A stretch of 64,000 nt of DNA from Sphingopyxis bauzanensis (GTDB lineage Bacteria; Pseudomonadota; Alphaproteobacteria; Sphingomonadales; Sphingomonadaceae): the NCBI RefSeq assembly GCF_002205675.1, contig NZ_NISK01000002.1, positions 372,001-436,000 on the forward strand, given 5' to 3'. A program made the translations under genes and the position numbers. A model generated the notes under the pieces. That model saw nothing but the letters and a program-made list of their open reading frames with translations. It was not told where the DNA came from and did no database searches. Below, in pieces: positions 1 to 8,296 of this stretch. How positions within the stretch are numbered: the stretch's first letter is position 1; each line of letters starts with the position of its first letter.

Positions 1-40
1 GGCAGGCATCGCGCATTTTGCTGCCCGTCGTGGCGCCTTG

Positions 41-967
41 ATGGAAAAGCTGCCGACGCCGCCCGGGCTGTCACCCGACAAGGATGTCAGCTTTCGCGCG
101 CTGCGAGTGTTTTCAGAAATCATGCGGACCGGATCGGCAACCGCCGCGGGCAAGCAGCTGTCGCTCTCGCAACCCGCCGTCAGCCGCCTGATCGCCCAGC
201 TGGAAGCCAATGTCGGCTTCGACCTGTTCTATCGCGATCGCGGCAAGCTGGTGCCGACTGCCGACGGCATCAAGCTGATCCAGGAAGTCGAACTGACGCT
301 ATCGAGCCTCGACAGGTTCAACAGCCTGGTTCGCGATATTGCCGGTTATTCGGCAGGCACGATCCGCATCGTCGCACCGCCCAGTTTTGCCGAAGGCATA
401 TTGCCCGACATCGTCTCGCGGTTTCGCGAACGCTTTCCCGGCGTCGAATTCAGCATCGATTCGCGCAGCGTCGAAACGGCGCGGACGATGATCGCGATGC
501 GCTATGTCGATTGCGGTTTTCTGAAACTCCCGACTGACGAAAGCGACCTTGCCATCCAGCAGATCGTATCGAGCGGTTCCGTGTGCGTCATGCACGAGAA
601 CCATCCGCTAGCTGCGCTCGACACGATCACGCCCGCCGACATCGGTCAGCATCCGTTGATCCTGCTCGGCGCGGGACGCTATTGGCGGACGCAGGTCGAC
701 AGCAGCTTTGCGGCCTTTGGCCTGCGTCCGGTTGTCGCGGTCGAAACGCATACCCATGGCTCGGCCTGCGCGTTGGCGGCGCACGGCAATGGCATGGCGA
801 TCCTCAATGCGCTGCTCGTGAAGCCTTATCTGCACAAGCCGTTGGTGACGCGCGCTTTCGACCCGCCGATCCTGCATGAATATGCCTTTGCGGTATCGAA
901 CGTCTCCAGGCCGTCGCGCTTAACGCTCGAGTTCAAGAACGAGGTGCTGCAGTATTTCGGGATGTAG
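41..967 (+). CDS. LysR-family transcriptional regulator
   Basis: This is a DNA-binding regulator of the LysR type. The N-terminal winged helix-turn-helix (about residues 18-78) has the typical pattern of a first-helix FSEIMRTGSATAAGKQL followed by LSQPAVSRLIAQLE. The remaining 220 residues look like the periplasmic-binding-protein-like effector domain (GTIRIVAPPSFAEGILP onwards). The total of about 308 aa is normal for the family. I chose the ATG at 41; a TTG lies just before it, and the frame stays open to the window edge, so a longer protein cannot be excluded. No good Shine-Dalgarno site is visible. The probable target would lie upstream, outside the window. The effector is unknown. Confidence 0.9.
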   Translation: MEKLPTPPGLSPDKDVSFRALRVFSEIMRTGSATAAGKQLSLSQPAVSRLIAQLEANVGFDLFYRDRGKLVPTADGIKLIQEVELTLSSLDRFNSLVRDIAGYSAGTIRIVAPPSFAEGILPDIVSRFRERFPGVEFSIDSRSVETARTMIAMRYVDCGFLKLPTDESDLAIQQIVSSGSVCVMHENHPLAALDTITPADIGQHPLILLGAGRYWRTQVDSSFAAFGLRPVVAVETHTHGSACALAAHGNGMAILNALLVKPYLHKPLVTRAFDPPILHEYAFAVSNVSRPSRLTLEFKNEVLQYFGM

Positions 968-985
968 GGATATCAGCGGGACCTG

Positions 986-1002
986 GCCGGTTTTAAACCG
1001 GC
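986..1002. terminator. Short perfect palindrome after the LysR gene
   Basis: An 8-bp arm, GCCGGTTT, a single central T and its exact complement form a palindrome 18 nt after the LysR stop codon. It may act as a weak terminator or mRNA-end hairpin, but there is no T-run after it. An operator role is also possible. Confidence 0.35.
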
Positions 1003-1157
1003 GGCTGTCGGGTGTGGATCCAGGATGGCCGACAGTCGCCATGTTCACGCGCGAACAACGTCAAGCGACCAATAGACGACATTCCTCTGGAAATCTGCTA
1101 ACAACCCCTCGCGGACTGTCGGCATCAGTCGCGCGAAGATCGTGAAGGGGCGCCGCG

Positions 1158-1397
1158 ATGATGGAGAGTTTTGGGGCTCTGGTTGGCTGGACCCACCATG
1201 ATGCGGGTGACCGCATTATGCTCCGGCTTGAAAGCGTACAGTCTTCGGAAGCAGCAAAGAAGCACGACCCCGATTTGTTCAGGTTCACCATGACCAAGCA
1301 GCAAGCGGCTATCCTAGGCAATTATCTAGTGCGGCTTTCCGGGCAATCCCCCGTCGTTCCAAAAAAGCGGGGCTGGCTTCGTCGTCACTTCGGCTGA
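1158..1397 (+). CDS. Small hypothetical protein (79 aa)
   Basis: This short gene codes for a protein I do not recognise. It starts with two consecutive ATG codons preceded by a purine stretch (GAAGGGG) that may be its ribosome binding site. The sequence alternates polar and hydrophobic residues (DRIMLRLESVQS, FRFTMTKQQAAILGNYLVRLS) and ends in a basic tail (KKRGWLRRHFG). It has no signal peptide or membrane segment, so it is probably cytosolic. The middle part resembles a small strand-helix fold. It stands alone, with 190 bp before it and 275 bp after it. Its reality rests on the RBS and amino-acid composition only. Confidence 0.55.
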   Translation: MMESFGALVGWTHHDAGDRIMLRLESVQSSEAAKKHDPDLFRFTMTKQQAAILGNYLVRLSGQSPVVPKKRGWLRRHFG

Positions 1398-1511
1398 CGG
1401 GGCGCCTGCCCCTTGAGCTAAGCCGCTAAGCGTTACCTCGGCCGCCGCCCGGGCGACGGAGGACTAGCCCAAAGGCAGCTAACGATCCGTTCCCGCCGTT
1501 CCCTGTGCTCC

Positions 1512-1535
1512 CGCCCTCGCCCTCGCCCTCGCCCT
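1512..1535. repeat. Hexanucleotide tandem repeat (CGCCCT) x4
   Basis: Four perfect copies of CGCCCT lie in the 275-bp gap between the small gene and the DUF3857 gene. Such a run can change copy number by replication slippage. No other feature was recognised in this gap (1398-1672). Confidence 0.75.
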
Positions 1536-1672
1536 ATCGCTGGACCTGGCGGAAAGGGGACGGAAAGCTTCTAGCCGTAAATGGAGGGCTCCGATCTAAG
1601 TGATCGGAATAGCGTTTGCATTGCGTGACTTGACCATGCAGTTAAGAAGGCAGCAAAACATCTGGGGGGCAT

Positions 1673-4474
1673 ATGACAGTTTGGCGCGGTACCGTATTCG
1701 CGGCGGTAATGCTCGTCTCCATAGACGTTGCCACGGCAGGCGATCAGCCCCTGTATGCCCCGGCACCTGATTGGATCGCGCCCGCCAAATTGTCCGACGC
1801 CTTAAAGTCGGCCGTGTCGGGAGGTCCTGTACTCCTGGACATTCAGCAGCGGATCGATGGTGCGACGGTATGGAACTATTCCGACACGGCTATCCGCCTC
1901 GACACCCCGGAGGCCTTGGCACAGAATAGCAACATTACCGTGGCGTGGAGTCCCGATAAAGGCGATCTGATTATCCATCAGCTCGCCATTTTCCGCGATG
2001 GCGAAGAAATCGATGCATTGGCGGGCGGGCAGACGTTTACCGTGCTGCGCCGCGAACAGCAGCTGGAGCAGCGCGAACTGACCGGTATTTTGTCGGCGAC
2101 GTTCGCGGTCGAAGGCCTGCGCGTTGGAGACACGTTGCGCCTGCGGATGTCCACATCGGCGAAAGACAACGCCCTCGGCGGCCGCGCGCAAGTCGTCCAG
2201 CCGCTGGTCGCCGACCCGGTGCGAGTGTCGGCTGCGGGCTACAAATTATCGTGGCGCGCAGGCGAGCCGACCAGCTGGAAAATATTGGCCGACAAGGTCG
2301 ATGCGAAAGCTGCGCGCAACGGGGCATTTTCGGAATTGCCGATCGCCTTGCCCGTTCCCAAACAGCCCGACATCCCCGCGGACGCGCCAGGGCGGTTCCA
2401 ACGCCTGCACCTGATCGAGGCTTCGACATTTGCAGACTGGGCGGACGTATCTAAAATCATGGCGCCGCACTACGCCACGGAGGGAGCGATCCTCAAGGGT
2501 AGCGCAATTGCGGCGGAGGTGGATGCGATCACGTCTGCGACCACCGACCCGCTTCGGCGTACCGCCATGGCGCTTCAGCTGGTGCAGGACAAGATCCGCT
2601 ACCTGGCCGTGGGCATGGACGGCGGGAATTATGTCCCTCAATCTCCGACAACGACCTGGGACAAACGCTACGGTGACTGCAAAGCAAAAACGCTGTTGTT
2701 GCTCGCGATGCTCGAGGCGATGGATATCGAAGCGGAACCGGTCCTTGCCCATGCGATGCTGGGAGACGTTGTTCCCCTTCGCGTACCCAGCGCATTGGCT
2801 TTCAATCATATTCTCGTGCGGGCGACGATTGGCGGCGACACATTTTGGCTGGATGGGACAGGGCTCGGTACCCGCATTGCGGACATCCGCGACACACCTG
2901 CACTGGGTTATGTTCTGCCGGTACGACCGGAAGGTGCCGAGTTGATGAAAATCGACCTGCGTCCCCCGTCGCGGCCAAGCGTTTCGCTGTCGATCGACGT
3001 GGATGAAAGTACGAGTGTGGATCTCCCGTCGGTGATCGATCTGACGATGGTCACCCGCGGCCAGTTTGCCAGCCTGTTGACGTTGGCAGCGTCGCAGCTG
3101 CCGGAAAAGGAGCAGCGAAAGTTACACGAACAACTGCTCCAGAATTACGTCGGCGAGGCGCAGTATGACCTGCTGACCGCAACACCCGATACCGAAAATG
3201 GCACGGTGACCCTCAAGGGACGCGGTGTTTTCAATTCGGGTTGGCGCCTGCAGGAGCGGCGTACCGAGCGTTGGCTATCGCGCTTCCCCAATTTATTCAG
3301 TTTTGAGCCTGACCGCGCGCGGCCGGCATGGGCCGATATTCCTGTCGCCACGGCCGCCCCCGACATGTCACACTATCGGATGCAGATACGGCTGCCAGAC
3401 GGCGGGCGCGGCTACACAATTGACGGCGAGCAGTTGCTCGACACGCAAATGGCCGGCGCCGCGATCAAAAGGTCGGTCAGCATGGCCGATGGTGTGATCG
3501 TCGTTGAGGAGACTCTCAGCGCCACTGGTGCGGAAGTCCCGGCAGGGCAGATTGCATCCGAACGCGATCGGGTAGCAACCATGCTGGCGCGCTCGCCGCG
3601 GCTGGTCGCCCCGGAAAACGCGCGCCGACGGTGGGAGCTCGAGGGCGCCGCCTCTTCAACCCAGCTTAAAGCGGTCAAAGCCATATTCGCAAAAACAAGC
3701 GCGGATGCCGACGAAGAGGATATCACGGCGCTGACAAGTAGCGCCTCCTTCTATCGCGGCATTGGCGACTTCAAAGGAGCGGCCGAAGTCCTTACCCGCC
3801 AGTTATCGCTGCTGCCGTCAGCTGATGCCTATTTGGCCCGCGCCGCCGCGCTTCGGGAGATGGGTGATTTGGCTGGCGCACTGCGCGATGCCGAAGAGGC
3901 GCGAAAGTTGGACCCGGCATCGCCGCAGGCGATGGTGTCGGTCGCGAGCTACATGGCTGAACAGGGCGATGTGACAAATGCGGTGGCTTTGCTGGACGAA
4001 CGAATCGCATTGGGTGGTAAAACACGCGATGATTATCGCAGGTCCAAGTTCGCGCTGATCGGCCAGTTCGGCGACGCGCAAAAAGCGCTTACGGAACTTG
4101 ATGCCTTGATTGCTGAAAAGCCGGGATCGCCGACACTGCTGAATGAGCGCTGTTGGATCAAGGCATCGCGCAACATCCAAATCGATACGGCCCTCAAGGA
4201 TTGCACGTCCGCCATGGAATTGAGTGAAAGCACGGCAGCCATTCTTGATAGTCGGGCCCTGGTCTGGATGCGTCTCGGCCGCGACGAAGACGCGCTTCGC
4301 GATTTGGACGCTGCGCTGCTTCAGGCCCCCGCAATGGGATCCAGTCGCTTCCTGCGGGCAATTGTCACAAAGCGTTTGGGCAATGACAATCAAGCAGCAA
4401 CCGACCTCGCCGTCGCCCGCCGCATGGCTCCTTCCATCGAGCGTGAATATGCGCACTTTGGGCTTAAACCCTGA
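1673..4474 (+). CDS. Exported DUF3857 / transglutaminase-like / TPR protein
   Basis: A 933-aa protein with an N-terminal signal peptide (about residues 1-22, ending ATAG). A DUF3857-type beta domain spans roughly residues 50-240. A transglutaminase-like core follows, with a probable catalytic triad Cys336 (RYGDCKAKTLLLL), His379 (FNHILVRA) and Asp394 (FWLDGTG). The last 250 residues are TPR-like helical repeats (for example AYLARAAALREMGDLAGAL). Proteins with this architecture are common in sphingomonads and are annotated only by domain; a periplasmic peptidase or amide-crosslinking role is possible but unproven. The ATG at 1673 follows a G-rich stretch (GGGGGGC) usable as RBS. It is monocistronic as far as can be seen. 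Confidence 0.9.
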   Translation: MTVWRGTVFAAVMLVSIDVATAGDQPLYAPAPDWIAPAKLSDALKSAVSGGPVLLDIQQRIDGATVWNYSDTAIRLDTPEALAQNSNITVAWSPDKGDLIIHQLAIFRDGEEIDALAGGQTFTVLRREQQLEQRELTGILSATFAVEGLRVGDTLRLRMSTSAKDNALGGRAQVVQPLVADPVRVSAAGYKLSWRAGEPTSWKILADKVDAKAARNGAFSELPIALPVPKQPDIPADAPGRFQRLHLIEASTFADWADVSKIMAPHYATEGAILKGSAIAAEVDAITSATTDPLRRTAMALQLVQDKIRYLAVGMDGGNYVPQSPTTTWDKRYGDCKAKTLLLLAMLEAMDIEAEPVLAHAMLGDVVPLRVPSALAFNHILVRATIGGDTFWLDGTGLGTRIADIRDTPALGYVLPVRPEGAELMKIDLRPPSRPSVSLSIDVDESTSVDLPSVIDLTMVTRGQFASLLTLAASQLPEKEQRKLHEQLLQNYVGEAQYDLLTATPDTENGTVTLKGRGVFNSGWRLQERRTERWLSRFPNLFSFEPDRARPAWADIPVATAAPDMSHYRMQIRLPDGGRGYTIDGEQLLDTQMAGAAIKRSVSMADGVIVVEETLSATGAEVPAGQIASERDRVATMLARSPRLVAPENARRRWELEGAASSTQLKAVKAIFAKTSADADEEDITALTSSASFYRGIGDFKGAAEVLTRQLSLLPSADAYLARAAALREMGDLAGALRDAEEARKLDPASPQAMVSVASYMAEQGDVTNAVALLDERIALGGKTRDDYRRSKFALIGQFGDAQKALTELDALIAEKPGSPTLLNERCWIKASRNIQIDTALKDCTSAMELSESTAAILDSRALVWMRLGRDEDALRDLDAALLQAPAMGSSRFLRAIVTKRLGNDNQAATDLAVARRMAPSIEREYAHFGLKP

Positions 4475-4801
4475 ATCAGGGTGACGGAGGCCACACCCGA
4501 ACAACCACCATTTGATGGAGGGGCTGACGGTGTTTGCCGGCTATGAAAAGCCTTGGCGCCATCAGATGCCCATTCTCAAGGCGATTGCTCGGCGGAGCTT
4601 CGTCCGGCTTGTGAGCATGTTACGCCCGGGCGAGATGAAGGGAAATTCGGGACACCGACGGCGCCATCTTGGCGAAACGTGGCTGATAGCGGCCTCGGCT
4701 TTCAGCTAAAAATATCAAATAGCGACCATCCGGCAGCAGATATCCATTGCGGAGCTGAAACCAGCTAGCAGATTTGTGCGCCGCAGCGTAAAGGCGCGAC
4801 A
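4475..4801. other. Intergenic region upstream of nasT
   Basis: This stretch of 327 bases holds no convincing gene. It should contain the nasT promoter, but I could not single out a clear -35/-10 pair. Short open frames here lack coding character. Confidence 0.6.
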
Positions 4802-5383
4802 ATGAGGATCGCGATCATAGACACCAGCACGACGCGCGCCGCCATCATTTCCGATGGACTGCGCGAGGCGGGTCTCGACGATCTGGTGCTTATCGATCCG
4901 GCGGGCGCGCTCGTTGCCCAAATCGAGGCGGCAAAGCCCGAAGTCATATTGGTGAACCTCGAAAACCCCAGCCGCGACCTGCTCGAGGATTTCTTTGCCA
5001 TGTCGCGCGCGCTCGCGCGTCCGATCGCGATGTTCGTCGACCAGAGCGACGCCGAAGCGACCGGCGCCGCGATCGACGCCGGGGTGTCGGCCTATGTCGT
5101 TGATGGCCTCTCCAAACAGCGAATCAAGCCGGTGATCGACCTCGCGGTGCGGCGGTTCCAGGCCTTTTCCCGGCTGCAACGCGAGCTCGACGAGGCGAAA
5201 AATGCCCTCGTCGAACGCGCGACGATCGATCGCGCCAAGGCGATCTTGATGAAACGGCGCTCGATCGACGAACCCGCCGCTTATGCCTTGCTGCGCGGTC
5301 AGGCCATGCGCACCAACCGCCGCATTTCGGAAATAGCCGAAGCGATCGTGACCAGCGACGCGCTGTTGGGAGATATGGAATGA
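4802..5383 (+). CDS. nasT: Nitrate-responsive ANTAR antiterminator NasT
   Basis: A 193-aa two-domain protein. Residues 1-120 form a receiver-like domain (MRIAIIDTSTTRAAIISDGL) and residues 130-190 an ANTAR RNA-binding domain (ATIDRAKAILMKRRSIDEPAAYALLR). In known NasS-NasT systems NasT binds a two-hairpin RNA in the nas leader and prevents termination when NasS binds nitrate or nitrite and lets it go. The receiver lacks the usual phospho-acceptor setting: the position after strand 3 reads VILVNLENPS with no Asp, which fits control by protein partner instead of phosphorylation. The stop overlaps the nasS start (ATGA). A matching RNA target lies downstream at 6664-6716. Confidence 0.93.
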   Translation: MRIAIIDTSTTRAAIISDGLREAGLDDLVLIDPAGALVAQIEAAKPEVILVNLENPSRDLLEDFFAMSRALARPIAMFVDQSDAEATGAAIDAGVSAYVVDGLSKQRIKPVIDLAVRRFQAFSRLQRELDEAKNALVERATIDRAKAILMKRRSIDEPAAYALLRGQAMRTNRRISEIAEAIVTSDALLGDME

Positions 5384-6591
5384 CCGCCGAAAGGTTCCGG
5401 ATCGGGTTTCTGCCACTCGTCGACGCCGCGTTGCCGATCCTGGCCCACGAGCTGGGTTTTGCAGCGCGCGAAGGCGTGCAGCTCGAACTGGTGCGCGACA
5501 TGACCTGGGCGACGGTGCGCGACCGCCTGCTCTATGGCCATACCGACGCCGCGCACATGATCGCGCCGCTGGCGATCGCCACCGCGCTCGGCCGCGACCG
5601 GCCCGCGGTGCCGATGGCGGTGCCGTTCGTGCTGGGGCTCAATGGCAATGCCGTGACCTTTTCGACCCAGCTCGCCAAGGATGTCGGACTGGGCGAGACG
5701 CTGGGCGATCCCGCCATGATTGGCGCGGCGCTGCAGCGCGTGGCGGCGGCGCGCAAGATTGCGGGCAAGCCGCTGCGCTTCGGCGTCGTCCATCGCTACT
5801 CCAGCCACAATTATATGCTGCGCTACTGGCTCGCCGGGGTGGGCATCCGTCCCGATCTCCATATCGACATCGTCGTCACCAGCCCGCCCTTTGCCGCCGA
5901 CGCGCTGGCCGCCGGCGAGGTCGACGGCATCTGCGTCGGCGAACCGTGGAATTCGATCGCGGTCGAGCGCGGGGTCGGCCATATCGCGCTCGCCACCGCG
6001 CAGATCTGGCGCCGGGGGGTCGAAAAGGTGCTCGCGCTGCGCGAAGCCGTCGTCGATGAGCGCCGCGACGCGGTCGAGGCGCTGCTCCGCGCACTCCACG
6101 CCGCCGCCGCCCATTTCGTCGAACCCGGCACCGCCGAGGACAGCGCCGACATCTTGGCGCGCCCGGAATATCTGAACGCCTCGCGCGACGCAGTGCTGCG
6201 CGCGATCACCGACCGCGTCCGGTTGACGCCCGGCGGCGAGCCAATCCACTATCCCGATTTCATGTTCCAGCACCGCGAAGCCGCCAACTTCCCCTGGCGC
6301 AGTCAGGCGGCGTGGCTCTATTCGCAGATGCTGCGCTGGGACGCGGCGCCCTATTCGAGCGCCGATGCCGCCACCGCGGCCGCCGTGTTCCGCCCAGACA
6401 TCTATCGCACCGCGCTCGCCGGGTCAGGGGCGCCGCTGCCGGGGGCGAGTTCAAAGTTGGAAGGGGGCATCGGCGAACCCATGGGTGCCGGGTCGGTGCA
6501 GGGTCGGCTTGTCCTTGGCAGCGACCGGTTTTTCGACGGCCACGCCTTCGATCCCGACGATATTCAGGGCTATCTAGCTAATCTTCCTTGA
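5380..6591 (+). CDS. nasS: Nitrate/nitrite sensor protein NasS (NrtA-like, cytoplasmic)
   Basis: A 403-aa protein of the NrtA/CmpA substrate-binding family (FRIGFLPLVDAALPILAHELGFAAREGV; GEVDGICVGEPWNSIA). It starts directly at the binding fold with no signal peptide, as expected for the soluble sensor NasS and unlike the exported NrtA. By family knowledge it holds NasT inactive without nitrate and frees it on binding nitrate or nitrite. The start overlaps nasT by four bases, so the pair is translationally coupled. No transporter permease or ATPase follows; the next gene is an MFS carrier, which again favours a sensor role. Confidence 0.92.
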   Translation: MTAERFRIGFLPLVDAALPILAHELGFAAREGVQLELVRDMTWATVRDRLLYGHTDAAHMIAPLAIATALGRDRPAVPMAVPFVLGLNGNAVTFSTQLAKDVGLGETLGDPAMIGAALQRVAAARKIAGKPLRFGVVHRYSSHNYMLRYWLAGVGIRPDLHIDIVVTSPPFAADALAAGEVDGICVGEPWNSIAVERGVGHIALATAQIWRRGVEKVLALREAVVDERRDAVEALLRALHAAAAHFVEPGTAEDSADILARPEYLNASRDAVLRAITDRVRLTPGGEPIHYPDFMFQHREAANFPWRSQAAWLYSQMLRWDAAPYSSADAATAAAVFRPDIYRTALAGSGAPLPGASSKLEGGIGEPMGAGSVQGRLVLGSDRFFDGHAFDPDDIQGYLANLP

Positions 6592-6663
6592 ATTTCATTT
6601 TATGCTGCAACTGCGAAATAACTGCTTGCGGTCGGGCCGCGAATCAGGCAGCTTAAGGGCACT

Positions 6664-6716
6664 CGGCAAGGCTGCCGGGGCAGGATAAAGCGGCTACGGC
6701 TCCAACGATGGGGCCG
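6664..6716 (+). promoter_or_regulatory. ANTAR-target leader RNA with two hexaloop hairpins
   Basis: Two hairpins lie close together in the 249-base leader of the narK-nirB operon. The first has stem CGGC/GCCG (6664-6667/6674-6677) around the six-base loop AAGGCT. The second has a 7-bp stem (6697-6703/6710-6716, one G-U pair) around the loop AACGAT. Both loops have A at position 1 and G at position 4, the known signature of ANTAR-recognised RNA. A third hairpin, CGGGAA/TTCCCG (6731-6747), follows before the terminator at 6789. The arrangement fits NasT binding that stops terminator formation. Confidence 0.85.
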
Positions 6717-6788
6717 GTCCGCGCGGCAGGCGGGAAGCCTTTTCCCGTAATCCAACAGGCAATGAAGCCGTCAGGATGCGCCCGCGTG

Positions 6789-6811
6789 GCCGCCGTCCTG
6801 GCGGCTTTTTT
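6789..6811 (+). terminator. Leader attenuator (intrinsic terminator) before narK
   Basis: A perfect 6-bp GC stem (GCCGCC/GGCGGC) with a five-base loop is followed at once by six T residues. It sits 30 bases before the narK start, so it would end transcription in the leader unless NasT antiterminates. The stem and T-run are directly visible. Confidence 0.88.
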
Positions 6812-6840
6812 ATTGCCCGTCACACGAAGGGGACGGACGA

Positions 6841-8075
6841 TGACGACGGCAAAAACGGGGGCGACTACCGCGCCCAAATCGAGTTTCTGGTCCAGCGGGC
6901 ACTGGCCGACGCTGGTCGCAGCCTTTCTCTATTTCGACCTCGCCTTCATGGTGTGGGTCGTCCTCGGCCCGCTCGCGCCTGCGATTTCCGCTGACCTCGG
7001 CCTGACCCCCGCGCAAAAGGGGCTGATGGTCGCGGTGCCGACGCTGGCCGGCGCGCTGCTGCGCGTCGTCAACGGGCTGCTTGTCGATCGCATCGGCCCC
7101 AAGCGCGCCGGCGCGATCAGCCAGGTGATCGTAATCGCCGGGTTGTTCCTCGCGTGGTTGATGGGGGTCACCAGCTTCACCGGCACGCTCGCGCTCGGCG
7201 TCGTGCTCGGCTTTGCCGGCGCCAGCTTCGCGATCGCGCTGCCGCTCGCCAGCCGCTGGTATCCGCCCGAGCATCAGGGCAAGGCGATGGGCCTTGCCGG
7301 GATGGGCAATTCGGGCACCGTGCTCGCGGCGCTGTTCGCTCCCGGCCTCGCGGTCATGTTCGGATGGAACGCAGTGCTCGGGCTCGCCTGCATCCCGCTC
7401 ACCATCGTCTTCTTCATCTATCTGGTCATGGCAAAGGACGCGCCGAACGCGCCGGCGCCCAAGAAGCTCGCGCATTATTTCGAGCCGCTCAAGACCGCCG
7501 ATGCCTGGTGGCTGATGGGCTTTTACTCGGTGACCTTCGGCGGCTTCGTCGGGCTTGCCGCCTCGCTGCCGATCTATTTCACCGACCAGTTCCACCTGAC
7601 CCCGGTAATGGCGGGCTATTGCACCGCGGCCTGCGTCTTTGCCGGGTCGCTGGTGCGCCCGATGGGCGGCGCGCTCGCCGACCGGATCGGCGGGGTCAAG
7701 GCGCTGATGATGGTCTTCGTCGTCGCCGCGCTGGCGCTCGCCGGGGTGCCGCAGGCGGACACCCTGCCCGCCGCGCTCGGCCTGTTCGTGATCGCAATGC
7801 TCGCGCTCGGCACCGGCAATGGTTCAGTGTTCCAGCTCGTGCCGCAGCGTTTTTCGGCCGAGATCGGGGTGATGACCGGACTGGTCGGCATGGCAGGCGG
7901 CGTCGGCGGCTTCTACCTTGCTTCGTCACTCGGCTTTGCCAAGCAGTGGAGCGGCAGCTTCGCACCGGGCTTCTACATCTTCGCCGGGCTTGCCGTTGTC
8001 GCGCTGCTCGGACTGCTCTTCGTCAAGAGCCAGTGGCGCAGGGCCTGGGGCGCCGCCGAAGGCGTGCGGATCTAG
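6841..8075 (+). CDS. narK: MFS nitrate/nitrite transporter (NarK/NasA type)
   Basis: A 411-aa, roughly 12-helix carrier of the nitrate/nitrite porter family. It carries the glycine-rich motifs typical of these carriers (GLAGMGNSGTVLAALFAPG near residue 150 and a second GMAGGVGGFYLASSLG near residue 345), and has MFS loop motifs such as NGLLVDRIGPKRA. It brings nitrate or nitrite into the cell. I start it at the ATG at 6841, after GAAGGGGACGGACG, since the longer frame from 6708 would run through the leader RNA and its terminator. It is the first gene of the nas structural operon and is followed after two bases by the short porin-like gene. Confidence 0.92.
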
Positions 8076-8077
8076 CC

Positions 8078-8296
8078 ATGACCCGCACCCTCCTATTTCT
8101 GCTGGCGCTTGCGCCGGCCGCGACGGCGCATGCCCAGGCCGTCCAGATCAAGCCGCTCGGCGAAGCCCGCCTCCGCTATGAGGCGGTCGATCAGGACGGC
8201 CTCGCCGCCAATGCCGAAGCCCACGCGCACTACAACGCTGACGGCTTCGCCACCGACACCGACAAATTTTTGCTGCAACTGGACTGGACGCTGTGA
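8078..8296 (+). CDS. 72-aa porin-like remnant with signal peptide
   Basis: The frame codes for a signal peptide (MTRTLLFLLALAPAATAHAQ), about 25 residues resembling the start of alginate-export-type outer-membrane porins (VQIKPLGEARLRYEAVDQDG), then an end that looks like a last beta strand with a C-terminal aromatic pattern (DKFLLQLDWTL). Full porins of this type are near 400 aa, so this appears to be an in-frame internal deletion that joins the two ends. The family link is from memory and needs a search. It begins two bases after narK, and its TGA overlaps the nirB ATG by one base, so the operon frame coupling is kept. It may be a remnant or a small exported protein. Confidence 0.55.
   Translation: MTRTLLFLLALAPAATAHAQAVQIKPLGEARLRYEAVDQDGLAANAEAHAHYNADGFATDTDKFLLQLDWTL

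Noticed and set aside
1512..1535. A start of a CRISPR-like array
   Set aside because: The repeats are six bases with no spacers and there are no cas genes.
6708..6840. An upstream extension of the narK frame beginning at 6708
   Set aside because: This part would translate through the hexaloop hairpin and the terminator, and the ATG at 6841 has a better RBS and begins right before the first helix.
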